A stretch of 64,000 nucleotides of DNA from Alnus glutinosa (Eukaryota > Streptophyta > Magnoliopsida > Fagales > Betulaceae), in assembly GCF_958979055.1 (NCBI RefSeq), contig NC_084898.1, positions 4,377,001 to 4,441,000 on the forward strand, written 5' to 3'. The notes beneath the pieces were generated by a model. It worked only from the letters and a program-made list of their open reading frames with translations, did no database searches and was not told where the DNA came from. Every line of letters begins with the position of its first letter. The first letter of the stretch is position 1. Both the position numbers and the translations under genes were made by a program. Positions 34,981-46,330 of this stretch are shown here, one piece after another.

Positions 34981-35407
34981 ATAGTTATGTAATTGTGTTA
35001 TTTAAATTTAACTATTCTGCAACAGTTGTGGGCATGGTTTGCTGGTTGCAGGATAGTAATGAATTTACTCTTCCTAGTTTCTTAAGCTTTGTTTGGATAA
35101 ATGCTTTCATATCATAGTTTTTTTTGTTTTTGTTTTTTTCAGCATTAATTAAAAGCGGTGCAGTTTGGTTAAAAGATCATTGTTTTCACGGCAGATGTGC
35201 TGTTGTGTTTTCTTTACTGCATTTAAACCAAATCCATTAATATATGGCATTATCCCATTAGGCAGCATGACCATTGTATGATCGTTGTAATAGAAGAAAC
35301 TTAAAATATCAATATAAATTTTCATGTCTCATGGCCAATAATAATGACGTTAAAAAATAAATATATATTTAAGGTTGTGTAATTCAGCCTTAAAAATAAA
35401 GGAGATA

Positions 35408-35775
35408 AAACTTAATTTGTAGCCCCTCATCTTTCATCACTTTTAAAATAAGGTACTCAAATTTTAAAGTGTTAATTTGGGGTATTCATCTTTTAATTTC
35501 AACCATATGTTAAAATTTTTCATTAAATCCTATTAAAATTCTTAAAATACTCGTGTTTTGTTTTTTTTTTAAAAAAAAAAAAATTAGAAATTTTTTTTCA
35601 AACATTTAGGCATGAATATTTTTGTAAATTCTGTTAAATTTTGACCAACACTTCAGAAAAAAAAAATAAAAAAAAAAAAAAAAAGAAGATGGATATTCTA
35701 AATTTACAATTTTTAAAGTTTGAGTACCTTATTTCAAAAGTGAAGAAAGATCAGGAGTTATAAATCAAGTTCTTC
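35408..35775. mobile_element. AT-rich foldback family, copy 5 (near full length)
   Basis: The left arm ACTTAATTTGTAG, CTTTCATCACTTTTAAAATA and GGGGTATTCATCTTTTAATT mirrors the right arm GATGGATATTCTAAATTTAC, TTGAGTACCTTATTTC and AAGAAAGATCAGGAGTTATA. The conserved internal words (TAAATCCTATTAAAATTCTT, AATTCTGTTAAATTTTGACC) surround T/A runs. It has no coding capacity. Confidence 0.72.
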
Positions 35776-36119
35776 CAATAAAGAATGAAGTTTTAGGAAA
35801 AAAAATTCAATTTTTCAATTCAATCTATACAATATTTTAGGTACATTTCAATTTAATAGAATAGATTGGATAAAACTCTTTCAATTCAGTCTATTAACCT
35901 AACATGTATTGTTATATGCATTTTCATATAATTTACTTTTATTTATGGATAAACTAACGTTGTAAGTCTATAAAAAAAAAACAAGTGGATTAGAACCTAA
36001 TTAAGCAGATTTAATTTCTCTTGCCTGGCAATTTGGGAAGATTATGATGTGGGTGGTTCATCACTTCATTGGTTCAAAAGTAATCACATTTCTTGAAATG
36101 TCAAAAAAAGGATTTTAGG

Positions 36120-36315
36120 GTGCGTTTGAGGTTGTGATTTCGTAGAAAAAAAATGTAATTTTAAACTAAATCGCAAAAAATGAACCGTTTGGGAACTACA
36201 TTTTTAAAAAATTTTGATATGAGGCAATGTGATGATTTTTTGAAAACGCAGAATTTTAAAAGGTCAAACTGTGATTTTGTCAAATGCTTAACTGCGTTTT
36301 TAAAAATCAATTTTT
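36120..36315. repeat. Dispersed repeat with AAATCGCAAAA-type words
   Basis: GTGCGTTTGAGGTTGTGATT starts a segment with AAATCGCAAAAAATGAACC, TGAAAACGCAGAATTTTAAA and AACTGCGTTTTTAAAAATC. Related words in inverse order occur at 55250-55490, suggesting two copies of one non-coding element family. Ends are approximate. Confidence 0.45.
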
Positions 36316-36351
36316 TAGACCATTTAATGTAATATAAAGATTAAAAAAAAA

Positions 36352-36515
36352 ATCCAAAATACAGTAGGTTTATTTAAATTAGGATTCTATTTATCGACAA
36401 ATTTTTATCATTTACCTTTTATTTTAGTCCCAAAATACAGTAGGTTTATTTAAATTAGGATTCTTAACTATTGGTGCTTAGCATGCGGGTATCTGTTGAA
36501 TGATTCAACCCTTAG
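36352..36515. repeat. Duplicated block matching the F-box upstream region
   Basis: ACAGTAGGTTTATTTAAATT followed by AGGATTCT occurs twice here (about 36360 and 36434). The second copy continues with AACTATTGGTGCTTAGCA, GCGGGTATCTGTTG and GATTCAACCCTT. The same order of words is found at 23477-23560, about 150-230 bp upstream of the F-box start codon at 23707. No F-box exon follows here. Confidence 0.75.
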
Positions 36516-37186
36516 CTTTAAAAAATAATAATAACAATAAATAAAAAAAAAATTATTTAAAATAAAATAAAAAAATAGGGTGGGCAAGAGTTAATTAATT
36601 AAATAGGTTCACCATGCCAATACGTACGATGAAATTATGATAACCCTGCATGCCGGGCGGTCAGAAAAATTAAGAGGATTTGAGAGTTAATGCTTGAGTG
36701 GTTGGAGCCCTTTATGTTGTTGGCAAATAATAAATTGATGGGATTCTAGGTTGTGTCACAACATTAATTTATGGCACCCCTTTGAGACCATAATTCTTGC
36801 AATTACTCGCCGAAATTGTAATTACGCAAATTGGACAGGCAATTGCGAGAGAGTTTTGATAAGCTATTTCGTGCCTAAACAAGTTAGGGGGTTGTCGAAA
36901 CACGTGTTGCCGATGTCGGGTAGGTAAGCTTTATCAAAACTCTCTCTTATACGGATTAGGATTCATCACGAAATTGTACGTTCTAAAATTATATGAATTA
37001 ATTATAAGGTTGTTTCTTGCATCGAATGACTTATAGAATATTGCTACGTATTGAAATGTGGCATGTTTCCGATGTAGTCTGTAAATAATATGAAAGAGAA
37101 GAGAGAGAGAGAGCGGAAGGAAAGAGACGTATGGGCTACGATCTACATCTTGCCTGACTTGTATTATTTTTCACTACATTAAAGTG

Positions 37187-37406
37187 GACAGAAATTTCTA
37201 ACAAACCGCTAAGGGACATATGTCAATCTTATATGTGGGTTATAAGATTGACATGTGTCCCTTAGCATGTGAGAAGCACATATTATTTAAATAACATGTG
37301 CTTCTTACATATTTTTTTAATAACATTAATAAAAAAACATATACTTCTCACATGTTTAAAGGACACATGTCCTTTTTATATGTGGATTGTAGGAAATTTC
37401 TATCCG
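37187..37406. mobile_element. Multi-hairpin MITE, 220 bp
   Basis: The ends GACAGAAATTTC and GAAATTTCTATC are inverse. They are flanked by near-identical 9-mers ATTAAAGTG (37178-37186) and ATTGAAGTG (37407-37415), consistent with an aged Mutator-type target duplication. Inside, GCTAAGGGACATATGTCAAT pairs with its inverse ATTGACATGTGTCCCTTAGC around a short loop. A second hairpin (AAGCACATATTATTT/AAATAACATGTGCTT) follows. Confidence 0.65.
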
Positions 37407-37415
37407 ATTGAAGTG

Positions 37416-39180
37416 TTTTATAATGCTCTCAATTTATAAAGAGACTATGAGTAATGAACAAGTAAACCTAAAATAATTAAACAAGTGAATAAACCCTACA
37501 AGAAAATAAAATAATTGAAAATATAAAGTAATAATCGAATCTAGATGAGAAATATTCTTATAAGAAAATAAATCAACGTAATATGTACATAATATAACCA
37601 ACCTAATATGAAATATATTTTAACATAGTAAAAAAAATCATTCAATTTTTTTTTTTTTTTTTTTCACTTTTGAAGAGATGCTTTTTCTTCGGTAAACTAA
37701 AAAAAAAAAAAAACAATTTTTGTCTTAAATTTTTTTTACAACATAAAGCACAAGAACCTGATAAAAATATTGTTACGAGAATATAATTTTATGCGGAGCA
37801 AATATTAATATTAGAATATATGATATAGTAGCATTTTCTATTTAAGTGTGAGAGAATAATAAAAAGATATGCAGAAAATTAATCTTAAATGTTGTGTTTG
37901 AAATGATTTAGGTTCTCTTTAACGAATTTAAAGGGTTTAGGTTATCTCAAAACTTAACAAATTACCTCGTTACACGTTTGTGAAATCATGCACGTAACAA
38001 ATATACTCAGTTCTTATTGGTAACGTGTCACATTTTTTATAGGCAATATTTTGTTATCATGCTTGGTGTAAGAAACGGCCTAAATTTACATAATTAAAGA
38101 ATTCACAATTTTATTTGAAATTGTAGGGATCCACCTTAGTCACATTAACAGGCTACTGGGTTCCATGGAACAACTTAAAAATTTCCGGCCAGTTCAAGTT
38201 CTGATTCTTTTTGTTTTCCTTTTTCTTTCAAAGAAGTATTAATGGGAGCTGACATGTTCTTGACTCTGCACAGACTCAAATGAGTCAAATCGACATAAAT
38301 AGCCATTACCAACTTGTTCTCACATTTATGAAGAGCTCCTGCACAACAAAACACACGATCTACAATCATGTTCTTGTTCTTTGTTGAATGTTTGTCTGGT
38401 TTTTCTTCTTATCTATAAACAAATAAATAAATAATAATAATAATAAAGACTAAATGTCCAACAACCATGCAGGGTGGCCTTCACCCTCAAGTTGCTAGTA
38501 ATATTTTCATTCGAATCGAGTCGAGCCGAACTAAATCCTAAAAATATCCAGAATTGATATTAGTAATGTTTAACTTTGGTTCAATGAAATAGGAGTAAAC
38601 GGAAACAACGGCCTTCGGTATATTTGTTTCGATACTATAAATAATGAAGATGATGTTCAAATTCAAAATATTTGTTTCAATATTACATTAAATTACTATT
38701 TATCCTAAAAGTTGAAGTCAATAAAAAATAAAAAATAATTATTTGATTAATATTGTAACCATTGCTATACTTGGTTGAGTAATTTTGTTGCAAAACTGAG
38801 GTTGCAAGTGCAAGGAGCTAGGTTAATATGCCATATGAGCAGATTGTTTGGCGTGCAAGGCCTGTTTTAGCTTTAATTTTATGTCTTTTAACATTTATGG
38901 GCATGAGTTAGGTGGCTGATTATAAGAAGATTCAAATGTGTTGGTAAGATCCATTTTGGACACTCAAAATTAGTTGAAAAGTTACCATTGTCGATAGTCA
39001 GCATCAGCAACAAATGCTGATAGTTTTTTTGTTGTGATCTATGAGTAATTAATGATTTTAGCAAATACTTTGTAAATACCCTTGTCCTTCGTTGTTATTT
39101 CAAAATGATTAATTAAGTTATAATTAGAGTTATAGAATCACATATATCGTTTAGTCTTATTTGAATTTGCGTTCATATGT
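37416..39180. other. Intergenic DNA, no supported gene
   Basis: A 64-residue minus-strand frame at 38369-38175 contains three Cys (one CC pair) and a basic C-terminal half, but it resembles no family I know and lacks a signal peptide. I do not call it a gene. The rest is AT-rich. Confidence 0.4.
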
Positions 39181-39356
39181 CAAGTTCGGATCATGTCGAG
39201 GCATGAGTATAAGATTATATAAGTTAACCCTAACCCGATTAATTTAATTAAACGGGTCAGATCCCTCAACTCTAACTCAATTTCGTGTTGGGTTTGCGTG
39301 TAATACAAAAAATTGTTAGCCCTAAATGTTGCGTGTCAGGTTCAGGTCGTGTCGAG

Positions 39357-40156
39357 TAGGGTTGGCAATTTGGGTCAGCGGGTCGGGTTCGTGTCGACCC
39401 GGCTGACCCGATTACATAATCGGGTCAGACACGAACCCGATCCGATTATTAATCGGGTCAGACACTATAACCCGAACACGACCCAGTTGTGAACCGGGTT
39501 ACACGACACGAACCCGTTGAACCCGGTAACGCGTGCCCACTGCCCACCCCACAACCCACAGGACACGCCGTCGACGAGCCCAGTGCCCACCCCACAGCCC
39601 ACAGGACACGACGTCGACGAGGTGGAGCAGCCGAGCAGGGCTGGCAAGCCCAGGCCTCCGGATCTGATGAGTCGATGACTAGAACCGAGCACTTCCGCCT
39701 TTAGGAGGTTCGACTGGCTTGGACCTTGAAAGATCCGGTGGGGACGACGCCAGTGGAAATTGAAGGGAAAGAGCCGGTGGGGACGACGCCGGTGGAGATC
39801 GAAGGGAAAGCCCGGACAGAACCGGTGGAGATGTCGCCGTTTTGGAGGGTTGCGTGGTGGAGCTCGGCTTTGAGAACTCTGCTTTTGCGGCTCTGAGAGC
39901 TTGGGCCCCTGGACCTCGTGGGGAGGATCCGAGTCTCCGAGAGGTGTCTCGGCCGTTTAGGAGGGTTGCGGTGTGAACTGTGAGTCTGTGAAGTGTGAAC
40001 TTCATGAAGATTGAAGATGGTGAACTGGCGGCACTAGCCCAACTGGGTGATGGCGTGAAGCGAAAAGAAAACAAGAAATGGGTGAATCAGGGTGATGCGT
40101 GATCCACTGATCCGGGTAGGGTTTCACAGTTTCGGTCCTTTTGGTTTTGGACCTGA

Positions 40157-40207
<51 letters not shown>

Positions 40208-40384
40208 AGCTAATCGTGTCTGGCGGGTCAACCCGCGGGTTGACCCGCCAGACACGATTATAAACGGGTCATAATCGGGTTGACCCGATTATGACCCGAA
40301 CCCGATAATATTAAACCCTAACCCTGAATTTTCGTGTCGTGTTCGTGTCGGGTTCGCGGGTCGTGTCAAAAATTGCCAACCCTA
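39357..40384. mobile_element. hAT-type non-autonomous element, 1028 bp, 8-bp TSD
   Basis: The 15-bp ends TAGGGTTGGCAATTT and AAATTGCCAACCCTA are perfect inverted repeats. The flanking 8-bp duplication GTGTCGAG is exact (39349-39356 and 40385-40392). Both subterminal regions are dense in CGGGTCA and GACCCG units, including the inverted pair GGCGGGTCAACCCG/CGGGTTGACCCGCC. The GC-rich centre (39520-40130) has open frames without recognisable domains, and a run of more than 40 A lies at about 40160-40204. No hAT transposase remains. It is inserted in older related repeat sequence (about 39180-40500). Confidence 0.9.
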
Positions 40385-40550
40385 GTGTCGAGGCATGACT
40401 ATACAATTATATAGGTAAACCCTAAACTCATCAACCCTAATCAGCTAATTTCATGTTGGGTTCAAAAGTCATTTAAAAAATTGTCAACTTTAATCTCATT
40501 TCATAAGAAGCCAATATGAAACTTAATATCTCATAAACACCCTTATATTA

Positions 40551-41212
40551 GAGGTGTACATGCAGGCGGCAGATACTAAATGCCCGCATCCGCTATCCAC
40601 TATCCGCACATGTGGATGTGGTTAGCAAAAAACACTATCCTCATATGCGGATGGGGCTAGCAGTTTTAGAATATGCAAAGGCAGTTAATAATTGCATCTA
40701 CATACCCTTTATATATATATATAATAAACTCACCAAAACAACGTAGTTTTGGTGTTTAATACCAAAATTACGTTATTTTAGATTAGATATAAGTTATTTT
40801 TACATTAGTTTGGTTAACTGTATTGCTTTTTCGTATAACACTTGGGCAACAAAAGCAAAATTAATGTGAAATCAATATATTTTCAAAAGATTATGACTTA
40901 AAAAAAAATTAAACAAGCCCAAAACACAAAAAATGACCTAAATTCTTTTTAAAATCGTTTAAAATATGTCATAATAGAGACTCAAAGAAAGCCCAAAAGA
41001 CTAAAATAGACACAAAAGGCTTATTACATAATATGCGGATAATAGACAATAACAACATTAATAGGCCACAATAACTGCGCAGATGCGGTTAGTCGTAAAG
41101 ACACGACGTGGATGCGGATGCAGGTGCGAATGTTTAAAAATAATATCTATATTTTACGAATGCAGTTACAAATATTACAAATAACCACATCTACATCCGC
41201 ATGTGAACCATG
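40551..41212. mobile_element. Probable hAT-like element, decayed
   Basis: The left end TTAGAGGTGTACATGCAGG and right part ACATCCGCATGTGAACC are loosely inverse. Subterminal GCGGATGTGG/CCGCATCCGC-type units are repeated at both sides (40577-40660 and 41030-41200) around an AT-rich centre with no coding capacity. The style is that of the two hAT elements with clear 8-bp duplications, but no target duplication could be read. Confidence 0.5.
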
Positions 41213-41790
41213 AAATAATTCACCCTATCAATATAAAGAATCCGCCGACTCAATGTGAAATATCTTTGTAAGGTGAGAAAAATCAAGCTATACATGGGAA
41301 GGTAATCTATTAATTAAAGTAAGTTTTGCCTCTACTTCAAGAGACTTCCAACAATAAAATTTCCACTCAACACTCATCACTCATCAACCTTTTTGGACGT
41401 GATAAGAGATATTTTAGATTGGAACCAGAAAATGAGTTCAGCTGTGACATCTGCTTGCTTTCAAAATGCTTAACCAAAAATTCTGAACACTTGAGAATTT
41501 CTTTGTGGCCCTTTGCTGAGCAATGATGTTGAAGGGGACAGATTATCTGACTTTCCCACTTGAACATGGAAAAATTAGGCAATTAGCACACATAATAATA
41601 GTTTATGGTCGGAGTGTACAAGATGGTAGACGGCAAAAATTCTCATGACATGGTTGTCTATTATATCAATTTCACTAATATTCTATTGGGAAAAAGAATT
41701 CTTTAAGTTCGGTCTATTAAATCGATATGCGTTTGTGTCCTTAAAACATGTGATTTTCACGTGTATTTTAAAAATGTATATGAGAATTAG
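41213..41790. other. Intergenic DNA, nothing recognised
   Basis: No conserved exon or terminal repeat is seen. Short open frames on both strands resemble no family. Confidence 0.4.
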
Positions 41791-41794
41791 AACT

Positions 41795-42075
41795 GACAAA
41801 CTTTGACACGACCCATGAACCCAACACGAAATTAAAAGGGTTAGGATTGAAGAGTCTGACTCATTTAATTAAATAAGTCGGGATAGGGTTAACCTATATA
41901 TTTTTATATCTATTGTTCGACACGATCTAAACCCAATACGCGACATAATGGCTCGCAAACCTGATAACAACCCAATACAAAATTAGAAGGTTAGGGTTGA
42001 AGGGTTCGACCCGTTTAATTAAATATGTCGAATTAGGATTGACATATATAGTATTATACTCATGTCTCGACACAC
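41795..42075. repeat. Tandem pair of decayed hAT-like repeat units
   Basis: Two similar halves, each reading roughly CCAACACGAAATTAAAAGG, GGGTT...TTTAATTAAAT and GACATATATA...CGACACG, follow one another. Words such as GACCCGTTTAATTAAAT recur at 39200-39300, 48.1 kb and 53.4-53.7 kb. These are old copies of one non-coding family; ends are not determined. Confidence 0.5.
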
Positions 42076-42900
42076 GAATAAGAATTGCTTTTCATAATGA
42101 GAACCATACGTTTTATTAAAAATGCACGTGAAGATCACGTGACAACCCAATTCCCTTTATTAAAAAATTCATTAATTACAAGAACGGGAGGGGTCTTTAT
42201 CAAAACAAAAAGAAGCACATGTGGAGCGTCCATATTCATAGCTAGTGAAGAGGAAGAAGGGGGACCTCCTTGCTCACTTTTCAACATGGACATGGTCACA
42301 GAAATGAGGCTTTATAAAAAGGTACAGATAACCATTTCAAGCTTGGAAAGCCATAGCCATGGAGGGCCCAACTTTGTCTCCTGCTTCTTTTGAAAGGTCA
42401 GGGGGGACAATCAGATAGGGCCGGCCAGGGGGGTGTCAGAACTACATATTGGCAGAGTGATGCTTTGCTGGGTGTATTTGATAATCCTTTTTTTAAGATG
42501 GTATTTTTTTTTACAATAAAAAATAAAATAAATAAATAAAAAATGGTGTAACATAAGATAAAAAGAAATTTTAAATTTTTTGTGAGTGTTTTGCGATGAA
42601 AGTTATTTGTTAATGTTTTGACTTTTTCTTTTTATAAAAATGAAAAAGAAAAAAAAATGAAAGAGGTTAGTTAGCAAACGAGCTGCTATTCTTCATACCT
42701 ATTTATCATACTAATGTCATATTGGTTAACATTTTTTTTTTTTTTTAAAAGTCAATAACATAAAAAGTCATTTAAAATACATCATGCCATTCGTGTGACA
42801 GAATTGTAATAAACAAGCTTGAAGAGTAGCATAAATTACTCATATTGGCAAAATGGTCCAACATGGTCCTATAGCTCAGATAGGCTCTCCTATAATTCTT
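42076..42900. other. Intergenic DNA, no supported gene
   Basis: A 102-residue plus-strand frame (42085-42393) is open but has no recognisable domain, so it is not called. Confidence 0.4.
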
Positions 42901-43140
42901 TGCTCTATTGTAGTGCAATCAGGTAGGTAATTGAGAGAGGTTTTCAATAGAGCCCACGTGCTCGAACAAATTTCGAACTGCCATTACTTCTGCTCAAGCA
43001 AATGGGCCCATCGAGAGCCTTTCACAATTTGCTCTATTGTAGTGCAATCGGACAGGCAATTGCGAAATGCCTCGAATGGAGTCCACATGCTCGAACACCT
43101 GCTCAGGCAAGTGAGCCCCATCAAGAGCCTCACGCAATTG
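42901..43140 (+). repeat. Direct duplication, period about 129 bp
   Basis: TGCTCTATTGTAGTGCAATC begins a block at 42901 and again at 43030. Both continue with AGGTAATTG/AGGCAATTG, GAGCCCACGTGCTCGAACA (second: GAGTCCACATGCTCGAACA) and CTGCTCAAGCAAATG. The second copy lacks about 20 internal bases. No coding function is seen. Confidence 0.75.
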
Positions 43141-44024
43141 CAGTCGAGCAAACTACAATTGCAACCAATCCCGATCCAACCAACTCTTGAAATATGTCCA
43201 AAGTTCAGCTGGTTTGGGAGAGTATATGATAATTGCAGTCTTAATTGAAAATCATGAGACTCCTCAGTCCTCCTCCTTCCTTTAAATATACTACAACTTT
43301 TATGGTGTCTTGCTTGGAAGCATTGTCAGTCAGGACCCTTCATTCTTAATCAACTCATGTATTCTGTCACCCTGAAATTATATGACACAGATTCACTCCT
43401 GCCCAAGCAGAAAAGGCAAACCAAAAAATGTTATATATATAAATGTATACATATTAAATTACTTGCCTCTTTAATAATGCCCTGTTATTTTTTAATTATT
43501 GTTGTACCTAATCCTATAAAATAGCTCTTATATTATATCCATAATTAATACAATAAAATTTACCAAGATGGTTGCCATCTCTTTTAGGTATAAGTCTTTT
43601 CATAATACCCAAAAGCACAAGCCAGAAAAAGAAATGCAAGACAGCTGTAAAATGTGGAACTTGAGAAGGAAGAAGTCCAGATTTGAAGCCTTTTTTTTCA
43701 AACATTAATTAAACAAAACAAAAAGAATTCAAAGGGAATGGTCTTATCCTAAATCAAATGACTTCATTTTTACTACTTTGCCCCATACTAAGAAATGAGA
43801 TGACTTCAACATAGAAAAATCTTTAAGCAAAAGCAAGAGGAGAAAGGAAGGTATCCAAGAAGAAATCAGTGCATTTCAGCATCTGGGTGTTGCTTGTTCA
43901 TGGTGCATCATCTAGTTTGGCAATTCAACCTAGAAAAGCAATGGTCAAATACCATAGAATCTTGGCATTGACTATCAAAAGTTTTTTTTGTTTTTGTGTT
44001 TTTTTTTTTTATGAATAAGGCTTA
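43141..44024. other. Intergenic DNA, nothing recognised
   Basis: No exon, inverted repeat or RNA gene stands out. Confidence 0.4.
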
Positions 44025-44161
44025 CCAGCAATTTGGGTAGCACGTGTGACAGAGTTCATGTGTGACCCGCATGCCCGAGTAAGTAACGGGACAATCCAAA
44101 ATTTATTTGGTCAAGTATATTTTACATGGGCTCTTTTACAATGTCTTACCCAAATTGCTGG
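44025..44161. mobile_element. Small MITE-like element with 15-bp inverted ends
   Basis: CCAGCAATTTGGGTA (44025-44039) is exactly inverted as TACCCAAATTGCTGG (44147-44161). The 107-bp interior is non-coding. I could not read a target duplication. Confidence 0.6.
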
Positions 44162-44624
44162 AAATTTGAATAGTAAATTACTGGAGATCCCAATATGTTT
44201 TGGATAACCATAAGAAATATTATGTTAATGCACAGGTAAATCTCGAGCACTTAAGTTGTTCTTCACTCCAAGAGTAAATTCGTCAAGAAATTTGAACCTC
44301 ATGCAAAACAATGTTGAGAACATTCTCACTTGTAAGTAAGACCAAAAAGTTTCATATGGCTAATTTAAGATACTCAGTCATTGTTACAAATTTTATTGTA
44401 ATTTCTTACGAACGTGGAACTGTCACGTTAACAATAATTTTAAATTTAATTATTTAGTAACTTACATGATCAATGCTATTTAGATTGACAAATTAACGTG
44501 GTAGTCCACGTAGCACTGTCACGTTAACCACAATCAAATTTAATTGTTTAATAACCGATGTAGTATGTGTCAGATAAACTGCCACGTCAATTAATAAGAA
44601 ATTTATAATCAAAAATTTTCCTCT

Positions 44625-44667
<43 letters not shown>

Positions 44668-44984
44668 AAAATTTTAGTAATCCTAATTAATAATTACACT
44701 CATTAACTCGTGGTATTTTTGCGAGTGATACACATAATAATCTTAATCTCGTGCGTTTAGTAATGAGTAGCGGTGATCCAAACGTGCTCTGAGAATGCGC
44801 GCACATGATTACTAGCATGGATTTCGGAGGGGGCACTCCTTGAGAGCAGAGTAATCATGCTAAAACGACGACGTATAGATAGATGCCTTTCCCAAATACA
44901 TTGTTGGGTGTATTTTTAATTTGAATGTATTTTTGAACGTGATTCACAATAATTAATTACTAATTATAACCTTTTTTTAATTTC
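44162..44984. other. Intergenic DNA with a TA microsatellite
   Basis: A TA run is at about 44628-44663. Repeated GTAACTTA/CACGTTAAC words occur at 44400-44580. No gene is seen. Confidence 0.4.
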
Positions 44985-45170
44985 ATAAAGTTTAAGTTTT
45001 TAAGGTAATTAGTGATTTAAAATATTATTAAAGTAAATATCATGAGTTTAAACATTGTCCCCGACTCCTTATTTAGTTAAATATTTTACGTGTGGAGCCT
45101 CACTTATTAATTGTAAATTTGAACTCACACGTGAGAGAGGGTGTTAAAAGATAGTTGTAATTTAATAAAT
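44985..45170 (+). mobile_element. Decayed SMART/TRIM copy
   Basis: Words of the intact element at 850-1130 appear in order: AAGTTTTTAAGGTAATTAG, GTGATTTAAAATATTATTAA, CATGAGTTTAAAC, ATATTTTACGTGTGGAGCC, TGAACTCACACGTGAGAG and GGGTGTTAAAAG. Terminal repeats are incomplete. Confidence 0.55.
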
Positions 45171-45906
45171 ATTACGTAAATAAGGAATTTTATTTTTCTC
45201 TAAACTGGGTTGGAGGAAATTCTTACAGCCCAGTATTTTAAACTGGCATATATTTTGAGGGTTTAATTATCGCATGCATTTTTAATGAAACACGTGATTT
45301 TCATGTAATAGATTGTGCTAAATTAATTTTCTCAAACTCAATTTAGATGAAAACTTTATCATATGAATAATTCAAAAGGCTTGAATTAGATATGCATGTG
45401 AGAAAACAAAAATGCATGTATTTTGTAAGTTGCTGTGTTGATGAACTAAAATGCTAAAATTTACTTAGAAATTTATAGCATGATTGAAATATCTTAAGTG
45501 TATTACATAATATTTATGAATTATCGGGAGCAACTTGGATGGGATATGCTTGTGAAAAAAAAAAGAAAAAAAAAAAAGAGACTTTTTTAAGACATTAAGA
45601 ATCACAAAGAAAATAATTGCATGATTGGAATTTCCCAAGTTAATTTGAAATTTTTGGGAGCAATTTGAAGCAACTTGAATTGATATGCATGTAGGGTAAT
45701 GACGGCGTAATAATACTCTTTACATTTATTTCATATCGGTTATATGGTATATTTTTATTAATTTCTTATATCAGTAACTTAAAACACGTCACGTTAGGCA
45801 ATGTGAAATGGTTTTAAGTTGTTGCATTAGATGAAATCAAATTTTAAAATTTAAAAGGAATGGGCTTCTCCGATGAGTAGACTTGAGGAAAAAAAAAGGA
45901 AGGAAA
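45171..45906. other. Intergenic DNA with a weak duplication
   Basis: Two similar stretches (about 45478-45550 and 45617-45690) share GCATGATTGRAAT, GGGAGCAA and GATATGC words. No gene is seen. Confidence 0.4.
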
Positions 45907-46330
45907 ACTTCACTTATAATCTACGATCTTTCGTCACTTTTAAAATAAGTATTTAAACTTTAAAACGTGTCAATTTAGGGTATCAATCTTTCAATTTTTT
46001 TTCAATTTCAATCATTTGTTAAAAATTTCTATTAAATCTTATCAAAATTCTCAAAATGCCCTTATGTTTTGTTTTTTTTTTTTAAAAAAATTATAAAAAT
46101 TCAAGCATGAATATTTTTGCAAATTTCATTAAATTCTGACAAATACCTAAATCCTTACAATTTTTTTAAGCGGTATTTTGAGAATTTTGACAGGATTTAA
46201 CGAAAAATTCTAACGGATGGTTGAAATTGAAAAAAATTGAAAGATTGATATCCTAAATTGACAAATTTTAAAGTTTTGGTATCTTATTTTAGAAGTGATG
46301 AAAGATCAGAGATTATAAGTGAAATTTTTT
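45907..46330. mobile_element. AT-rich foldback family, copy 6 (best preserved arms)
   Basis: The left arm CTTCACTTATAATC, GATCTTTCGTCACTTTTAAA and TAGGGTATCAATCTTTCAAT is mirrored at the right by AAAGATTGATATCCTAAATT, TTTTAGAAGTGATGAAAGAT and GATTATAAGTGAAATTT. The inner pair is ATCTTATCAAAATTCTCAAA and TTTTGACAGGATTTAACG. It is non-coding. Confidence 0.75.

Noticed and set aside
38175-38369. 64-residue minus-strand frame with three Cys, possible small secreted peptide
   Set aside because: It has no signal peptide, an uneven Cys pattern and no family resemblance; a frame of this length is expected by chance.
39679-40074. 131-residue Pro/Ser-rich minus-strand frame
   Set aside because: It lies in the GC-rich core of the 1028-bp hAT element. 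Its composition follows GC bias and no domain is visible.
42085-42393. 102-residue plus-strand frame with acidic patch
   Set aside because: No domain, no splice-compatible neighbours and no conservation cue were seen.
42901-43200. A CRISPR-like or regulatory repeat array
   Set aside because: There are only two diverged copies of about 129 bp in a plant nuclear sequence, which is an ordinary tandem duplication.
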